Positions 27,357 through 35,865 of a DNA stretch of 64,000 bases are shown here, in pieces. The notes beneath the pieces are model-generated. The model was not told where the DNA came from. It was given only the letters and a program-made list of their open reading frames with translations, and did no database searches. Position numbers and translations under genes: made by a program. The stretch comes from CAIYPG01 sp903864555 (GTDB lineage Bacteria; Pseudomonadota; Gammaproteobacteria; Burkholderiales; SG8-39): the NCBI GenBank assembly GCA_947474715.1, contig CANJJT010000007.1:34531-98530 (forward strand), in the 5' to 3' direction. Each line of letters begins with the position of its first letter. Positions within the stretch are counted from its first letter, which is position 1.

Positions 27357-28172
27357 TCAGGTTTCTCCGAGTTGCGCCAGCGGCATGGGCAGGGCGATGC
27401 CGAAGCCCTGGCCAAAGTCGACGCCGTGCTCGCGCAGGATGGCGATGGTGGCTGGCTCTTCGACCATTTCAGCCACCGTGAGCAGGCCCAGTCCGGCACA
27501 GGCCTGCGTGATGGTGCGCAGCTTCTCGACCGCTGCGGGCTTGCGCCCGAGCATGCGCACCAGCCCGCCGTCGATCTTGATGATGCGCACGCCCAGCCGG
27601 CTCAGCCCCGTCAGCGAGGTCGCCCCGCCGACCCCGAATCCGGACACGGCCATCGGGCAGTTGAGCGGCTTGAGCAGGCCGGCCGTGTCGATGAAGCCCT
27701 GGCGTTGGGCACGGATATCATTCATGGAAAATTCAAAGGACAGCCGCTCCGGCGACATGCCCGACACGATGAGCTCGTGCTTCACGTAGGCGGGAAACTG
27801 GCGGTCCCTCAGCACGCTGCCCGAGAGATTGATGCCGCAGCGCGGCAGGGCACGATTGGGCGCCAGTTCCTGCTGCACCCGGAGCCACTTGAGCACTTCG
27901 CGCACCACCCAGCGATCCAGCAAAGGCATGAGGCCGGCCTCATCCAGCACCGGCAGGAAGGTGCCGGGTGGCAGCAGCAACTGCTCCTCCTCGAGGAAGC
28001 GCACCAGGATTTCCAGGTAGCGCGGTGTTGGCAGGTTCGGGCGAAGGCGCACGATAGGCTGGCAATACAGCACGAACTGGTTGCTGCTGAAGGCGGCCAT
28101 CAGGCGCTTGGCCGTGAGGCGCCCCCCCAGATCCTGGGGTGCGGACCGGTCCTGGTAAGTCCGGTCATTCAT
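27357..28172 (-). CDS. EAL-domain protein with degenerate catalytic residues
   Basis: 271 residues from ATG 28172, chosen because AGGAGG lies 7 nt before it. A single EAL domain fills the protein. The signature Glu remains (RYLEILVRF, EIL for EAL) and so do Asn in INLSG and IKID. However, the metal-binding DDFG loop reads SGFGVGG, the ELTE motif reads FEFSMND, and the last motifs are AEMVEE and QGFGIALP. Loss of both loop aspartates suggests it does not hydrolyse c-di-GMP and may be a binding or partner protein. It ends near the converging algR-like gene and follows the NarL-type regulator by 33 nt, so it is probably in that operon. Confidence 0.8.
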   Translation of the reverse strand: MNDRTYQDRSAPQDLGGRLTAKRLMAAFSSNQFVLYCQPIVRLRPNLPTPRYLEILVRFLEEEQLLLPPGTFLPVLDEAGLMPLLDRWVVREVLKWLRVQQELAPNRALPRCGINLSGSVLRDRQFPAYVKHELIVSGMSPERLSFEFSMNDIRAQRQGFIDTAGLLKPLNCPMAVSGFGVGGATSLTGLSRLGVRIIKIDGGLVRMLGRKPAAVEKLRTITQACAGLGLLTVAEMVEEPATIAILREHGVDFGQGFGIALPMPLAQLGET

Positions 28173-28205
28173 GCCTTGGCCTCCTGTCCCGATCCCCACG
28201 CCGGC

Positions 28206-28847
28206 CTAGTACGAGGTCAGGCCATGCCGGATGGCGAACTTCACCAGCCCGGGCAGATCGCCGATGCCGAGCTTGCGCATGATGCGGCTGCGATAGGTGT
28301 CCACGCTTTTGGGCGACAGCGCCAGCGTGGTGGCCACCTCGACCGAGGAATAGCCATCGACGATGAGTTCCAGCACCTGGCGCTCGCGCATGGACAGACT
28401 CTCCAGCGGGCTCATGCGGCGACGCTCGCGCAGGTACTGCTCGACCACGCTCCCCGAGAGCTTGGCGCTCAGGTAAGTGCGCCCGGCATGCACCACACGC
28501 ACCGCCTCCACCAGTTCCTTGCCGGCCGACTCCTTCAACACATAGCCATGGGCGCCGGCACGAAACGCCTGGTAGACATGCTCGGGACTGGAGTGCATGG
28601 ACAGGATCAGCACCTGCGACTCCGGACGCGCATCCAGCACCTGCTGGGTCGCCTCGATGCCGCTCAGGCCCGGCAGGCTGATGTCCATGATGACGATGTC
28701 GGCCTGCTCACGCACGGCCAGGATCACCGCCTGCGCGGCCGAATCCACACCACCGATCACCTTGATGTCTGGCTGCGCCCCGAGCAGATAGCCCACCCCG
28801 TCGCGCACCACGGCGTGGTCGTCCACCAGCAATACCCGAATGCTCAT
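28206..28847 (-). CDS. NarL/FixJ-family response regulator
   Basis: 213 residues. Receiver domain: acidic residues in VLLVDDHAVVRDGV, phosphoacceptor Asp55 (IVIMDISLPGLSG), Lys105 (GYVLKES). C-terminal LuxR-type helix-turn-helix (about 150-205): LSMRERQVLELIVDGYSSVE and ALSPKSVDTYRSRIMRKLGI. The PAS histidine kinase gene just upstream (38-nt gap, same strand) is the evident partner. The closest well-known relatives are UvrY/GacA- and NarL-like regulators; targets cannot be read. Confidence 0.88.
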   Translation of the reverse strand: MSIRVLLVDDHAVVRDGVGYLLGAQPDIKVIGGVDSAAQAVILAVREQADIVIMDISLPGLSGIEATQQVLDARPESQVLILSMHSSPEHVYQAFRAGAHGYVLKESAGKELVEAVRVVHAGRTYLSAKLSGSVVEQYLRERRRMSPLESLSMRERQVLELIVDGYSSVEVATTLALSPKSVDTYRSRIMRKLGIGDLPGLVKFAIRHGLTSY

Positions 28848-28885
28848 GTTGCCTTCACCTGCAGGTGTTCCCCGCTGCCATGCGC

Positions 28886-30025
28886 TCAGGCCTCATGGTC
28901 ATCACGCGTCCACTCCAAGGCCTTGCCCGTCATCTCGACGACGATGCGGGTGCCATGTCCCGGCGCCGACTCCACCGAAAGCACCGCGCCGACGGCATCG
29001 ACCCGCTCCTGCATCAGCATCAGACCCAGGCTGCGCGTGCGCGAACGGCGCTCGACATCGGTGCGGAAGCCGCGCCCGGAGTCCTCGATCACCAGGCGCA
29101 ACTGTGCGGCATCGGTGGACAGGTCCACCCTGACCGACTGCGCCCCGCTGTGGCGCGCGGCATTGGCAACCGCCTCCTGCACCACGCGATACAGCGCCAA
29201 CTCCACCGGCGGCGGCATGCGCCGCTCCGGTCCTCGCGTGCTCACCGCGACGGAAAACTTGCGGTCACTCTGGAAGTGGTTGGCGTAATTGTGCAGCGCC
29301 GCCACCAGGCCGTATTCCTCCAGCGTGTGCGGCCGCAGGTCTTTCAGCGCAATGCGCACCGACTCGATGGTCTCATCGACCAGTGATTTCATGCGCCCCA
29401 GCCGTGCATAGACTTGGGGCGGCACATCTGGTGGCAGTTCCGAGCGCACGATGTCCAGATTGATGCCGATGGCGGTGATGTTCTGCCCCAGCAGGTCGTG
29501 CAGGTCTCCGGCGATGGCGAAGCGTTCGGATTCCTGCGCCTGCACCAGGCGCCGCGCCATCTCCTGCATGCGTGTCGAATAGGCCGCCAGGCGCATTTCG
29601 GCATGCCGGCTTTCGGTGATGTCGCGCCCGACCGTCACCACGCTGCGGATGCTGCCCTGCTCGTCGATCTCCGGGGCGACGCGCCAGTGGAACAGGCGCC
29701 GATTGCCACTGAACTCCACGGGCAGCTCATGTTCTTCGGCAAGGCCGGTCTGCATGACGCGGCCGATGACGCCCTCCCAGCAGGCGCATTCGGCGGCGGG
29801 GAACCCCAGTTCGGCATGTGACTTGCCGATGAACTCGACGATGTCCCGGCCGGAGTAGCTGGCGGCGGCACTGATGTAGAGATGGCGGCACTCCCGGTCG
29901 AAACGCGCGACGATGTCGCCCAGGTTCTCGATAAGTGCGCGATAGTGCTCGGCCTCGGCCTGGCGGCCAGTCGCAGTCCGGCCGATGGCCACACGCGCAC
30001 TGGAGGTCTGCAGGAAATCGCCCAT
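28886..30025 (-). CDS. PAS-domain sensor histidine kinase (HisKA_3, NarX/DegS type)
   Basis: 379 residues without membrane segments, so cytoplasmic. PAS domain at about 25-140 (YRALIENLGDIVARFDRECR, SVVTVGRDITESRHAEM), then a HisKA_3 dimerisation domain with phosphoacceptor His176 (AIAGDLHDLLGQNITAIGIN). The HATPase domain has RVVQEAVANAARHSGAQSVR and DSGRGF. First gene of a three-gene minus-strand run: kinase, NarL-type regulator, degenerate EAL protein. The PAS ligand is unknown. The 271-nt spacer to the divergent CoA-transferase gene holds both promoters; TAAAAT near 30171 is a possible -10 for the plus side. Confidence 0.88.
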   Translation of the reverse strand: MGDFLQTSSARVAIGRTATGRQAEAEHYRALIENLGDIVARFDRECRHLYISAAASYSGRDIVEFIGKSHAELGFPAAECACWEGVIGRVMQTGLAEEHELPVEFSGNRRLFHWRVAPEIDEQGSIRSVVTVGRDITESRHAEMRLAAYSTRMQEMARRLVQAQESERFAIAGDLHDLLGQNITAIGINLDIVRSELPPDVPPQVYARLGRMKSLVDETIESVRIALKDLRPHTLEEYGLVAALHNYANHFQSDRKFSVAVSTRGPERRMPPPVELALYRVVQEAVANAARHSGAQSVRVDLSTDAAQLRLVIEDSGRGFRTDVERRSRTRSLGLMLMQERVDAVGAVLSVESAPGHGTRIVVEMTGKALEWTRDDHEA

Positions 30026-30296
30026 GAAGAGAGTGTAGCGGAGTCATGGGCAAGCGCGAGGGGCGTGTGAACGCTGGCGCGCCTGCACGCGCAGGGGTTG
30101 GCTGTTGTCCACAACTATTCGCCGCTGTGCGCTGCAGACGCACGCCGAGCCAGCGCTGCCGGAGGCTGTAAAATCTGCGCACGCTCTGGACGGTCCCGGG
30201 AGGGAGAACATGACGCCGGGAGATGCCCCTGGCCCATGACTGCCGCGCATCACCGCGCCGGAGACCCCGACAATTCAAATCAGGAGCGAGAATCCG

Positions 30297-31688
30297 ATGG
30301 ACAAGGTCGTTGCTTCACCTGAACAGGCCATTGCAGACATCAAGGACGGGGCCATCGTCGCCCTGGCGGGATTCGGGCTGGCCCACCGTTTTCCCAACTC
30401 GCTGCTGTACGCCCTCAAGGACAAGGGCACGCGCGACCTGACCGTCGTGTGCAACTCGCTGGGGGCACCGGGCGAGAAGGGCCAGATGCTGGTCGAGAAC
30501 AAACAGGTGAAGAAGCTGGTCGCGGCCTTCTCCAACCGCGCCGGCATGCGCACCGCCGCCGAGGACCAGATCATCGAGGGCACCCTGGAGGCGGAGATCG
30601 TGCCCCAGGGCATCCTGGTCGAGCGCTGCCGCGCCGGCGGCGCCGGCATCCCGGCCTTCTACTCGCCGGTGGGTGCCGACACCCTGCTGGCCGAGGGCAA
30701 GGACCTGCGCTACTTCAACGGCCGGCCCTACGTGCTCGAGACGGCGATCAAGCTCGACTATGCGCTGCTCTCGGCCTATCGCGCCGACCGCGCCGGGAAC
30801 GTGCAGTTTCGTGGCGGCAGCCGCAACTTCAATCCGGCCTTCGCCAAGGCGGCGCGCGTGGCCATCGTCGAAGTGGACGAGATCGTCGAAATCGGCGAAC
30901 TGCCGCCCGAGCAGATCGACCTGCCGGGCATCTTCATCCACCGCGTGATCAAGAACACCCATGTCATCGATGGCCGCACCCTGTCACGCGGCGGCAAGCG
31001 CCCGGCCGACCAGGCGCGCGCCTACAACGGCAAGACAGCGCTCACACGCGCCGGCATCGGCCGCAATGCCGCAAAAATCATCAAGCCCGAGAGCTATGTG
31101 AACCTGGGCACGGGGCTACCCACCCAGGTGTCCAATTACCTGGAAGGCCAGGGCGTGTGGCTGCACGCGGAGAACGGCGTGCTCGGCTACGGTGGCATGG
31201 TCACCGGCGACGGCATCGACCCGGACGTGTACAACGCCGGCGGGCAGTTCGTCTCGATGGTGCCCGGCACCTCCTTTTTCGACAGCGTCACCTCCTTCGA
31301 GATGGCGCGTGGCGGCCATATCGACACCGTGATCCTGGGGGCCTATGAAGTGGATGAGGGCGCCAATCTGGCCAACTGGAGCACCTCCACCGCCAAGCGC
31401 GGCGGCATCGGCGGCGCCATGGACCTGCTGGCGGGCAAGGCCCAGATCATCATCGTGATGGAGCACACCGACAGCAAGGGGCGGCCGAAGCTGCGCCGCG
31501 CCTGCACCTACCCGCTCACCGGCGCGCGCTGCGTCGACTGGGTGGTGACCGACCTGGCGGTACTGCACTACGTGAAGGACCACTTCGTGCTCGAGGCGAT
31601 TGCCCCGGGCTTCACCGCCGAGGAAGTCATCGCGCTCACCGAAATGACCAACGTCACGCTGGCCGCCGACCTGAAGACCATGGAGTAG
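30297..31688 (+). CDS. Fused alpha-beta family I CoA-transferase (copy 1)
   Basis: 463 residues, both SCOT-type subunits in one chain. The alpha half (about 1-240) has IVALAGFGLAHRFPNSLLYA and VERCRAGGAGIPAFYSPVGA; the beta half (about 265-460) has PESYVNLGTGLPTQVSNYLE. The catalytic Glu is Glu292 in LHAENGVLGYGG, which forms the glutamyl-CoA thioester in this family. It moves CoA between a short or aromatic acyl-CoA and an acid; the substrate pair is unknown. A paralogue follows 120 nt later. An AGGAG lies 8-12 nt before the ATG. Confidence 0.85.
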   Translation: MDKVVASPEQAIADIKDGAIVALAGFGLAHRFPNSLLYALKDKGTRDLTVVCNSLGAPGEKGQMLVENKQVKKLVAAFSNRAGMRTAAEDQIIEGTLEAEIVPQGILVERCRAGGAGIPAFYSPVGADTLLAEGKDLRYFNGRPYVLETAIKLDYALLSAYRADRAGNVQFRGGSRNFNPAFAKAARVAIVEVDEIVEIGELPPEQIDLPGIFIHRVIKNTHVIDGRTLSRGGKRPADQARAYNGKTALTRAGIGRNAAKIIKPESYVNLGTGLPTQVSNYLEGQGVWLHAENGVLGYGGMVTGDGIDPDVYNAGGQFVSMVPGTSFFDSVTSFEMARGGHIDTVILGAYEVDEGANLANWSTSTAKRGGIGGAMDLLAGKAQIIIVMEHTDSKGRPKLRRACTYPLTGARCVDWVVTDLAVLHYVKDHFVLEAIAPGFTAEEVIALTEMTNVTLAADLKTME

Positions 31689-31767
31689 CCATCACCGGGT
31701 CATGCCGCCGATGCGGCACGACCCGGCCGGCCGCAGCCGCCTGCAACTGCCTGTCCCCCAGCCCCCG

Positions 31768-31784
31768 GGCCCCGTTGCGGGGCC
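31768..31784 (+). other. GC-rich hairpin between the two CoA-transferase genes
   Basis: GGCCCCG, a TTG loop, CGGGGCC: a perfect 7-bp stem 24 nt before the second CoA-transferase start. No T-run follows, so it is not a classical terminator; it could stabilise or partly attenuate the transcript between the paralogues. Confidence 0.35.
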
Positions 31785-31808
31785 TGATCCCGATCCGGAG
31801 ATCCGTGC

Positions 31809-33209
31809 ATGAACAAGGTATTCCCCTCTGCCGCCGCCGCCCTGGCCGACATGCCCGACGGCTCCATCGTCGCGCTGGGCGGCTTCGGCCAGCAGCACTG
31901 CTTTGCCACCAGCCTCATCCTGGCCCTGCGCGATCAGGGCACCAAAGACCTGTGTGTGGTGTGCAATTCCATGGGCGGCAATGACGAAATCCGCGGCCAG
32001 ATCCTGGCGCAGAACGGCCAGGTGTCGCGCCTGATCACCTCCTTCTCCTCGCGCCCCGGGGTGATGACCGCCTCGGAGGAACAGATCGCCGCCGGCAAGA
32101 TGAAAGCCGAACTGGTGGGCCAGGGCATCATCGTGGAACGCTGCCGCGCTGGCGGTGCCGGCCTGGCCGGTTTCTACTCCCCGGTGGGCGTGAATACCGC
32201 CATCGAAGCCGGCAAGGAAATCCGCTACTTCGACGGCAAGCGTTATGTCTTCGAGGAGGCCATCAGCGTGGACTACGCGCTGTTGCGTGCACACAAGGCG
32301 GACAAGGCCGGCAATGTGCAGTTCCGTGGCGGCAGCCAGAGCCTCAACCCGGCCTTTGCCAAGTCGGCCCGCGTTGCCGTGGTGGAAGTCGACGAGATCG
32401 TCGAGATCGGCGAGATCCCGGCCGATCAGGTGCACCTGCCCGGCATCTTCATCTCCCGGGTGGTGATGAGCACGCACAAGATCGACGTGAAAGGGCTGCA
32501 GGCCCCGCCGCGCCGTCCCAATGACAAGCCGCGCCCCTACAACGGCAAGCCCGGCCTGACCCGAGAGGACATGGCACGGCGCGCCGCCGGACTGGTGCAG
32601 GAAGGCAGCTACGTGAACCTGGGCATCGGCATCCCCACGCTGGTGTCCAACCACCTGGAAGGCCGCGACGTCTTCCTCCACTCGGAAAACGGCATTCTCG
32701 GCTACGGCAAGCTGGTATTCGGCGATGACATCGACACCGACATCTACAACGCCGGCGGCCAGTTCGTCGAAGTGGTGAAGGGCGCCTCCTACTTCGACAG
32801 CGTCACCTCCTTCGAGATGGCGCGCGGCGGCCACATCGACGCCGTGATCCTGGGCGCCTACGAAGTCGATGCCCAGGCCAATGTCGCCAACTGGAGCACC
32901 GTGCTGCCGGTCCGCCCGGACATCGGCAGCATTGGCGGCGCCATGGACCTGGTCGCCGGCGACTCCGACCTCATCATCGTCATGGAGCATCAGGACAGCA
33001 AGGGCCGGCCCAAGCTGCGTCGGCAGTGCAGCTATCCCTACACCGGTACCGGCTGCGTCAACTGGATCGTCACTGACCTGGCGCTGCTGCGCTGGGATGG
33101 CAACCAGTTCGTGCTGGAGGAAGTGGCCGCTGGCTTCACCGCCGAGGAAGTCATCGCCATGGGCGACATGCCGGTGAAGGTAAGCCCGACACTGAAAACC
33201 TTGGTTTGA
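31809..33209 (+). CDS. Fused alpha-beta family I CoA-transferase (copy 2)
   Basis: 466 residues with the same two-domain layout as the preceding gene and high identity in the core blocks (VERCRAGGAGLAGFYSPVGV, ARVAVVEVDEIVEIGEIP, SFEMARGGHIDAVILGAYEV). Catalytic Glu293 lies in LHSENGILGYGKL. Differences cluster in the N-terminal 120 residues, where substrate contacts would be expected, so the two may be a duplication with split substrate range or subunits of a hetero-oligomer. It is followed by 130 nt holding a weak GC hairpin and then an AT-rich stretch. Confidence 0.85.
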   Translation: MNKVFPSAAAALADMPDGSIVALGGFGQQHCFATSLILALRDQGTKDLCVVCNSMGGNDEIRGQILAQNGQVSRLITSFSSRPGVMTASEEQIAAGKMKAELVGQGIIVERCRAGGAGLAGFYSPVGVNTAIEAGKEIRYFDGKRYVFEEAISVDYALLRAHKADKAGNVQFRGGSQSLNPAFAKSARVAVVEVDEIVEIGEIPADQVHLPGIFISRVVMSTHKIDVKGLQAPPRRPNDKPRPYNGKPGLTREDMARRAAGLVQEGSYVNLGIGIPTLVSNHLEGRDVFLHSENGILGYGKLVFGDDIDTDIYNAGGQFVEVVKGASYFDSVTSFEMARGGHIDAVILGAYEVDAQANVANWSTVLPVRPDIGSIGGAMDLVAGDSDLIIVMEHQDSKGRPKLRRQCSYPYTGTGCVNWIVTDLALLRWDGNQFVLEEVAAGFTAEEVIAMGDMPVKVSPTLKTLV

Positions 33210-33339
33210 AAAACGGGGCTGCGCCTGTCGCAGCACCCTGGTCGCGCCATTGTGATCAATTTATGGTACTGATATAAGCCATTATTCAGTATTCACGCCA
33301 ATTGTTATCACCTTACGGGGCCTGACCGGCGCCCCGGCC

Positions 33340-34575
33340 TCACTCCAGCCGGCGCAAGCCCGGCATCAGCAGCACGATGGCCAGCATGATGAGCAAGGCG
33401 CTGGCCGAATAGGCCGCCAGCGCCGCGGCCGCGCCAAATTGCTCCGCCGCCGCGCCCGCCAGGAAATTGCCGATGGGCAGGCTGATCACCACGCCGGCAC
33501 GCAGCCCCATCACGCGGCCGCGCATGGACTGTTCGGTATGGCCCAGGATCAGCGTGGCGATGATGGTCCAGGCAATGGCCTGGGTCAGCCCGGCCAGAAA
33601 CACCAGCGCCAGCGACAGGCTGTACCAGGTCGAGACGGCAAACAGCAGCAGCGATGCCGGCCAGGCGAGCGCACTGGCCACCACCAGCCAGCCCTTGTGC
33701 CGGAAATTGCCCAGCGACACCACCCACACGCCGGCCACCAGCGCGCCCACCCCGGCCATGGCGGTGAGCATGCCGTAACCGGCCGGCCCGGTATCCAGGA
33801 CATAGCGTGAGAACAAAGGCAGGAAGGCATAGCGATAGGGTGCGGCAAACAGGTTCAGCAGGAAGGCGATCAGCAGCAATGCCAGCACCGTCTGGTTGCC
33901 CCGGACGTACTTCAGGCCGCCCAGCAGGCTCTTCACCGGTGACTCCTTCGCGTCCGCCCTGTGCTGCGGTCCGCCCTTCAACAGCACCAATGCCAGCACA
34001 TCGAGGAGATAGATCACCGCAATCAGCCCATAGGCACCGCCCATGCCCAGCGTCGGGATGAGCAAGCCGCCCAGCGCCGGACCGATGACCACGGTGATCT
34101 CGATGGCCACCGCGTTGAGGGCAATCGCATTGGTGAGGTGCTCCTTGCCCACCAGGTCGGGCACATAGGCCTGGCGGGTCGGGCTGTCCAGCGCCCAGGT
34201 CAGGCTGCCCAGGAGGGCCAGGGCAATGATGTGCCACAGCGCCAGCACGCCGGCCACGTACAGCACCAGCATCAGGAAGGCGGCGGCCAGGTTCACCACC
34301 GCCGCGACAATCAGCAGCAGGCGCCTGTCGATGCGGTCGGCCACCACCCCCATGAAGGGTGCGACCAGATAGCCGGCCATCTTGCTGCCGGCAACGATGC
34401 CCACCATGAGCGGAGAATCGGTGAGTTCCAGGGTCAGCCAGCCGATCACCACCATGTCGGCCCAGCGCGCCGTCGAGGACAGCACGGTGGCAATCCACAG
34501 CAGGCGGAAGCCGCGATGGCGCAGGGCCGCCAGTTGCGGCAGGGCGGCCAGGCGGGTGAGCAGGCTTTGCCTCAT
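33340..34575 (-). CDS. MFS transporter, EntS/MFS_3-like
   Basis: 411 residues with about 12 membrane helices. The cytoplasmic loop 2-3 signature is VADRIDRRLLLI, and DSPTRQAYVPDLVGKEHLTN is the typical fourth-to-fifth helix segment of the EntS/MFS_3 exporter group. The C-half repeats the pattern (MRGRVMGLRAGVVISLPIGN). Likely a drug or siderophore-type exporter; substrate unknown. It lies 88 nt downstream of the DUF1488-like gene on the same strand, with that gene's terminator between them. Confidence 0.8.
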   Translation of the reverse strand: MRQSLLTRLAALPQLAALRHRGFRLLWIATVLSSTARWADMVVIGWLTLELTDSPLMVGIVAGSKMAGYLVAPFMGVVADRIDRRLLLIVAAVVNLAAAFLMLVLYVAGVLALWHIIALALLGSLTWALDSPTRQAYVPDLVGKEHLTNAIALNAVAIEITVVIGPALGGLLIPTLGMGGAYGLIAVIYLLDVLALVLLKGGPQHRADAKESPVKSLLGGLKYVRGNQTVLALLLIAFLLNLFAAPYRYAFLPLFSRYVLDTGPAGYGMLTAMAGVGALVAGVWVVSLGNFRHKGWLVVASALAWPASLLLFAVSTWYSLSLALVFLAGLTQAIAWTIIATLILGHTEQSMRGRVMGLRAGVVISLPIGNFLAGAAAEQFGAAAALAAYSASALLIMLAIVLLMPGLRRLE

Positions 34576-34614
34576 GGCCTGTTCAGTTTCTGGGTGAGTT
34601 CACCGGCAAGGCCA

Positions 34615-34640
34615 AGAAAAAACCCGCCAAGGCGGGTTCC
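34615..34640 (-). terminator. Rho-independent terminator of the small minus-strand gene
   Basis: Read on the minus strand: AACCCGCC, a TT loop, GGCGGGTT, then a run of T. Stem of 8 bp with a T-tail, 24 nt after the stop of the DUF1488-like gene and just upstream of the MFS gene. Confidence 0.8.
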
Positions 34641-34663
34641 TTGCAGCCAGCCGTGAACCCGGT

Positions 34664-34921
34664 TCAGACGTCGCCGCCGTTGACTTCCAGCTTGCCGTCC
34701 TCGACCTTGCCCTTGAAGATCTTTTCCTGGGCGATGGCATGCAGGCGCTCCATGTTCATCTGGAACTGAGCGGCCGGGTCCAGGTCCGCGGTATCGGGAT
34801 TGACGTCTTCCAGGCAACCCAGGGTGAAGATGCAGTTGACGGGCTGGCCGTCCACCTTGATCTCGCAGGCAATGGTGCCGTCGGCATTGGTCGTGAACTG
34901 CTCGGTGCATTCGATATTCAT
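34664..34921 (-). CDS. Small DUF1488-like protein
   Basis: 85 residues from ATG 34921, which is preceded by AAGGG; an upstream start at 34969 has no homology or good ribosome-binding site. Layout: IACEIKVDGQPVNCIFTLG, a conserved-looking LEDVNPD, then a helix QMNMERLHAIAQEKIFKGKV and a final strand GKLEVNGGDV. This resembles the compact alpha/beta DUF1488 pattern, but the match is by eye. Four Cys (5, 19, 30, 36) are present. Function unknown. It has its own terminator and so is a single-gene unit. Confidence 0.6.
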   Translation of the reverse strand: MNIECTEQFTTNADGTIACEIKVDGQPVNCIFTLGCLEDVNPDTADLDPAAQFQMNMERLHAIAQEKIFKGKVEDGKLEVNGGDV

Positions 34922-35179
34922 GTCTTGCCCTTGTCTTGTAAGAGTGCCTAACAATGCGAGGGGACACATCCCCTCGCCCTCCCCTAAGTCAGGGCGCCTA
35001 ACGGTAATTCTGTCAGGCGCTCTGAGTTAAGCGCGGCTGCTGAGTGGCAGCGCCGCAGACCGCGATAAGCGCCGATCCGGGATCCGGAACGCCCGGCGGA
35101 GCGGAAGTTTGGCACAATCCGGCACCCGGGGCACGCAGCTTGCCGCCCCCTGCCCCTACTGGACCGTACAGGAGACGCC

Positions 35180-35788
35180 ATGGCCAAGACCTTCGACGAG
35201 CGCGCCAGCGAATGGGATGACGACCCGAAAAAAATCTGGCGCTCGCAGAAAACCGCCGAAGCCATGCGCCAGGCCGGCGCCATCCGTCCGGGCATGAAAG
35301 CCTTCGAATATGGCTGCGGCACCGGCCTGCTCAGTTTCGAACTGAAGGACGAGCTCGCGGCCATCACCCTCACCGACACTTCCGAGGGCATGCTCGAGGT
35401 CCTGCAGCGCAAGATTGCCGCATCCGGCGCACAACACATGCAGGCACTCAAGCACGACCTGTTGACCGAAGCTGCGCCCGCCGGATCCTTCGACCTCGCC
35501 TACTCACTGCTCACCCTGCACCACGTTCCCGATACGGACGGCGTGCTGCGCAGGCTGCGCGACCTGCTCAACCCGGGCGGCGTGCTGTGCATCGGCGACC
35601 TGGACACAGAAGACGGCTCCTTCCACGGCCCGGAGGAAAAGGTGCACCACGGCTTTGACCGCGACGCACTGGCACGACAGGCTGAAGCGGCCGGGTTCGC
35701 CAAGGTGCGTTTCGACCCGGTGTGTGAACTGAGCAAGAAGGGCCGCCAGTACCCGATGTTCCTGATGACGGCGGAGCGCGCCGGCTGA
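35180..35788 (+). CDS. Class I SAM-dependent methyltransferase
   Basis: 202 residues. SAM motif I is MKAFEYGCGTGLLSFEL; motif II region TLTDTSEGMLEVLQRKIA; motif III-like FDLAYSLLTLHHVPD; post-motif LLNPGGVLCIGDLDTEDGSF. This is the Methyltransf_11/25 small-molecule group. Conserved starting words AKTFDERASEWDDDPKKIWR are typical of a widespread bacterial subfamily of unknown substrate. GGAG lies 8 nt before the ATG. Unlinked in orientation to its neighbours. Confidence 0.8.
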   Translation: MAKTFDERASEWDDDPKKIWRSQKTAEAMRQAGAIRPGMKAFEYGCGTGLLSFELKDELAAITLTDTSEGMLEVLQRKIAASGAQHMQALKHDLLTEAAPAGSFDLAYSLLTLHHVPDTDGVLRRLRDLLNPGGVLCIGDLDTEDGSFHGPEEKVHHGFDRDALARQAEAAGFAKVRFDPVCELSKKGRQYPMFLMTAERAG

Positions 35789-35865
35789 TGAGGCAATGCC
35801 CGGCCTGAGCCGGGTGTTCGAAGGCAGGTCGGGTTCCTGGATCGTCCGGGCAGCAGCAGGCCTGA

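Noticed and set aside
33214..33232. Possible terminator after the second CoA-transferase
   Set aside because: CTGCG and CGCAG form a small stem, but no T-run follows and the stem is short, so it was not called.
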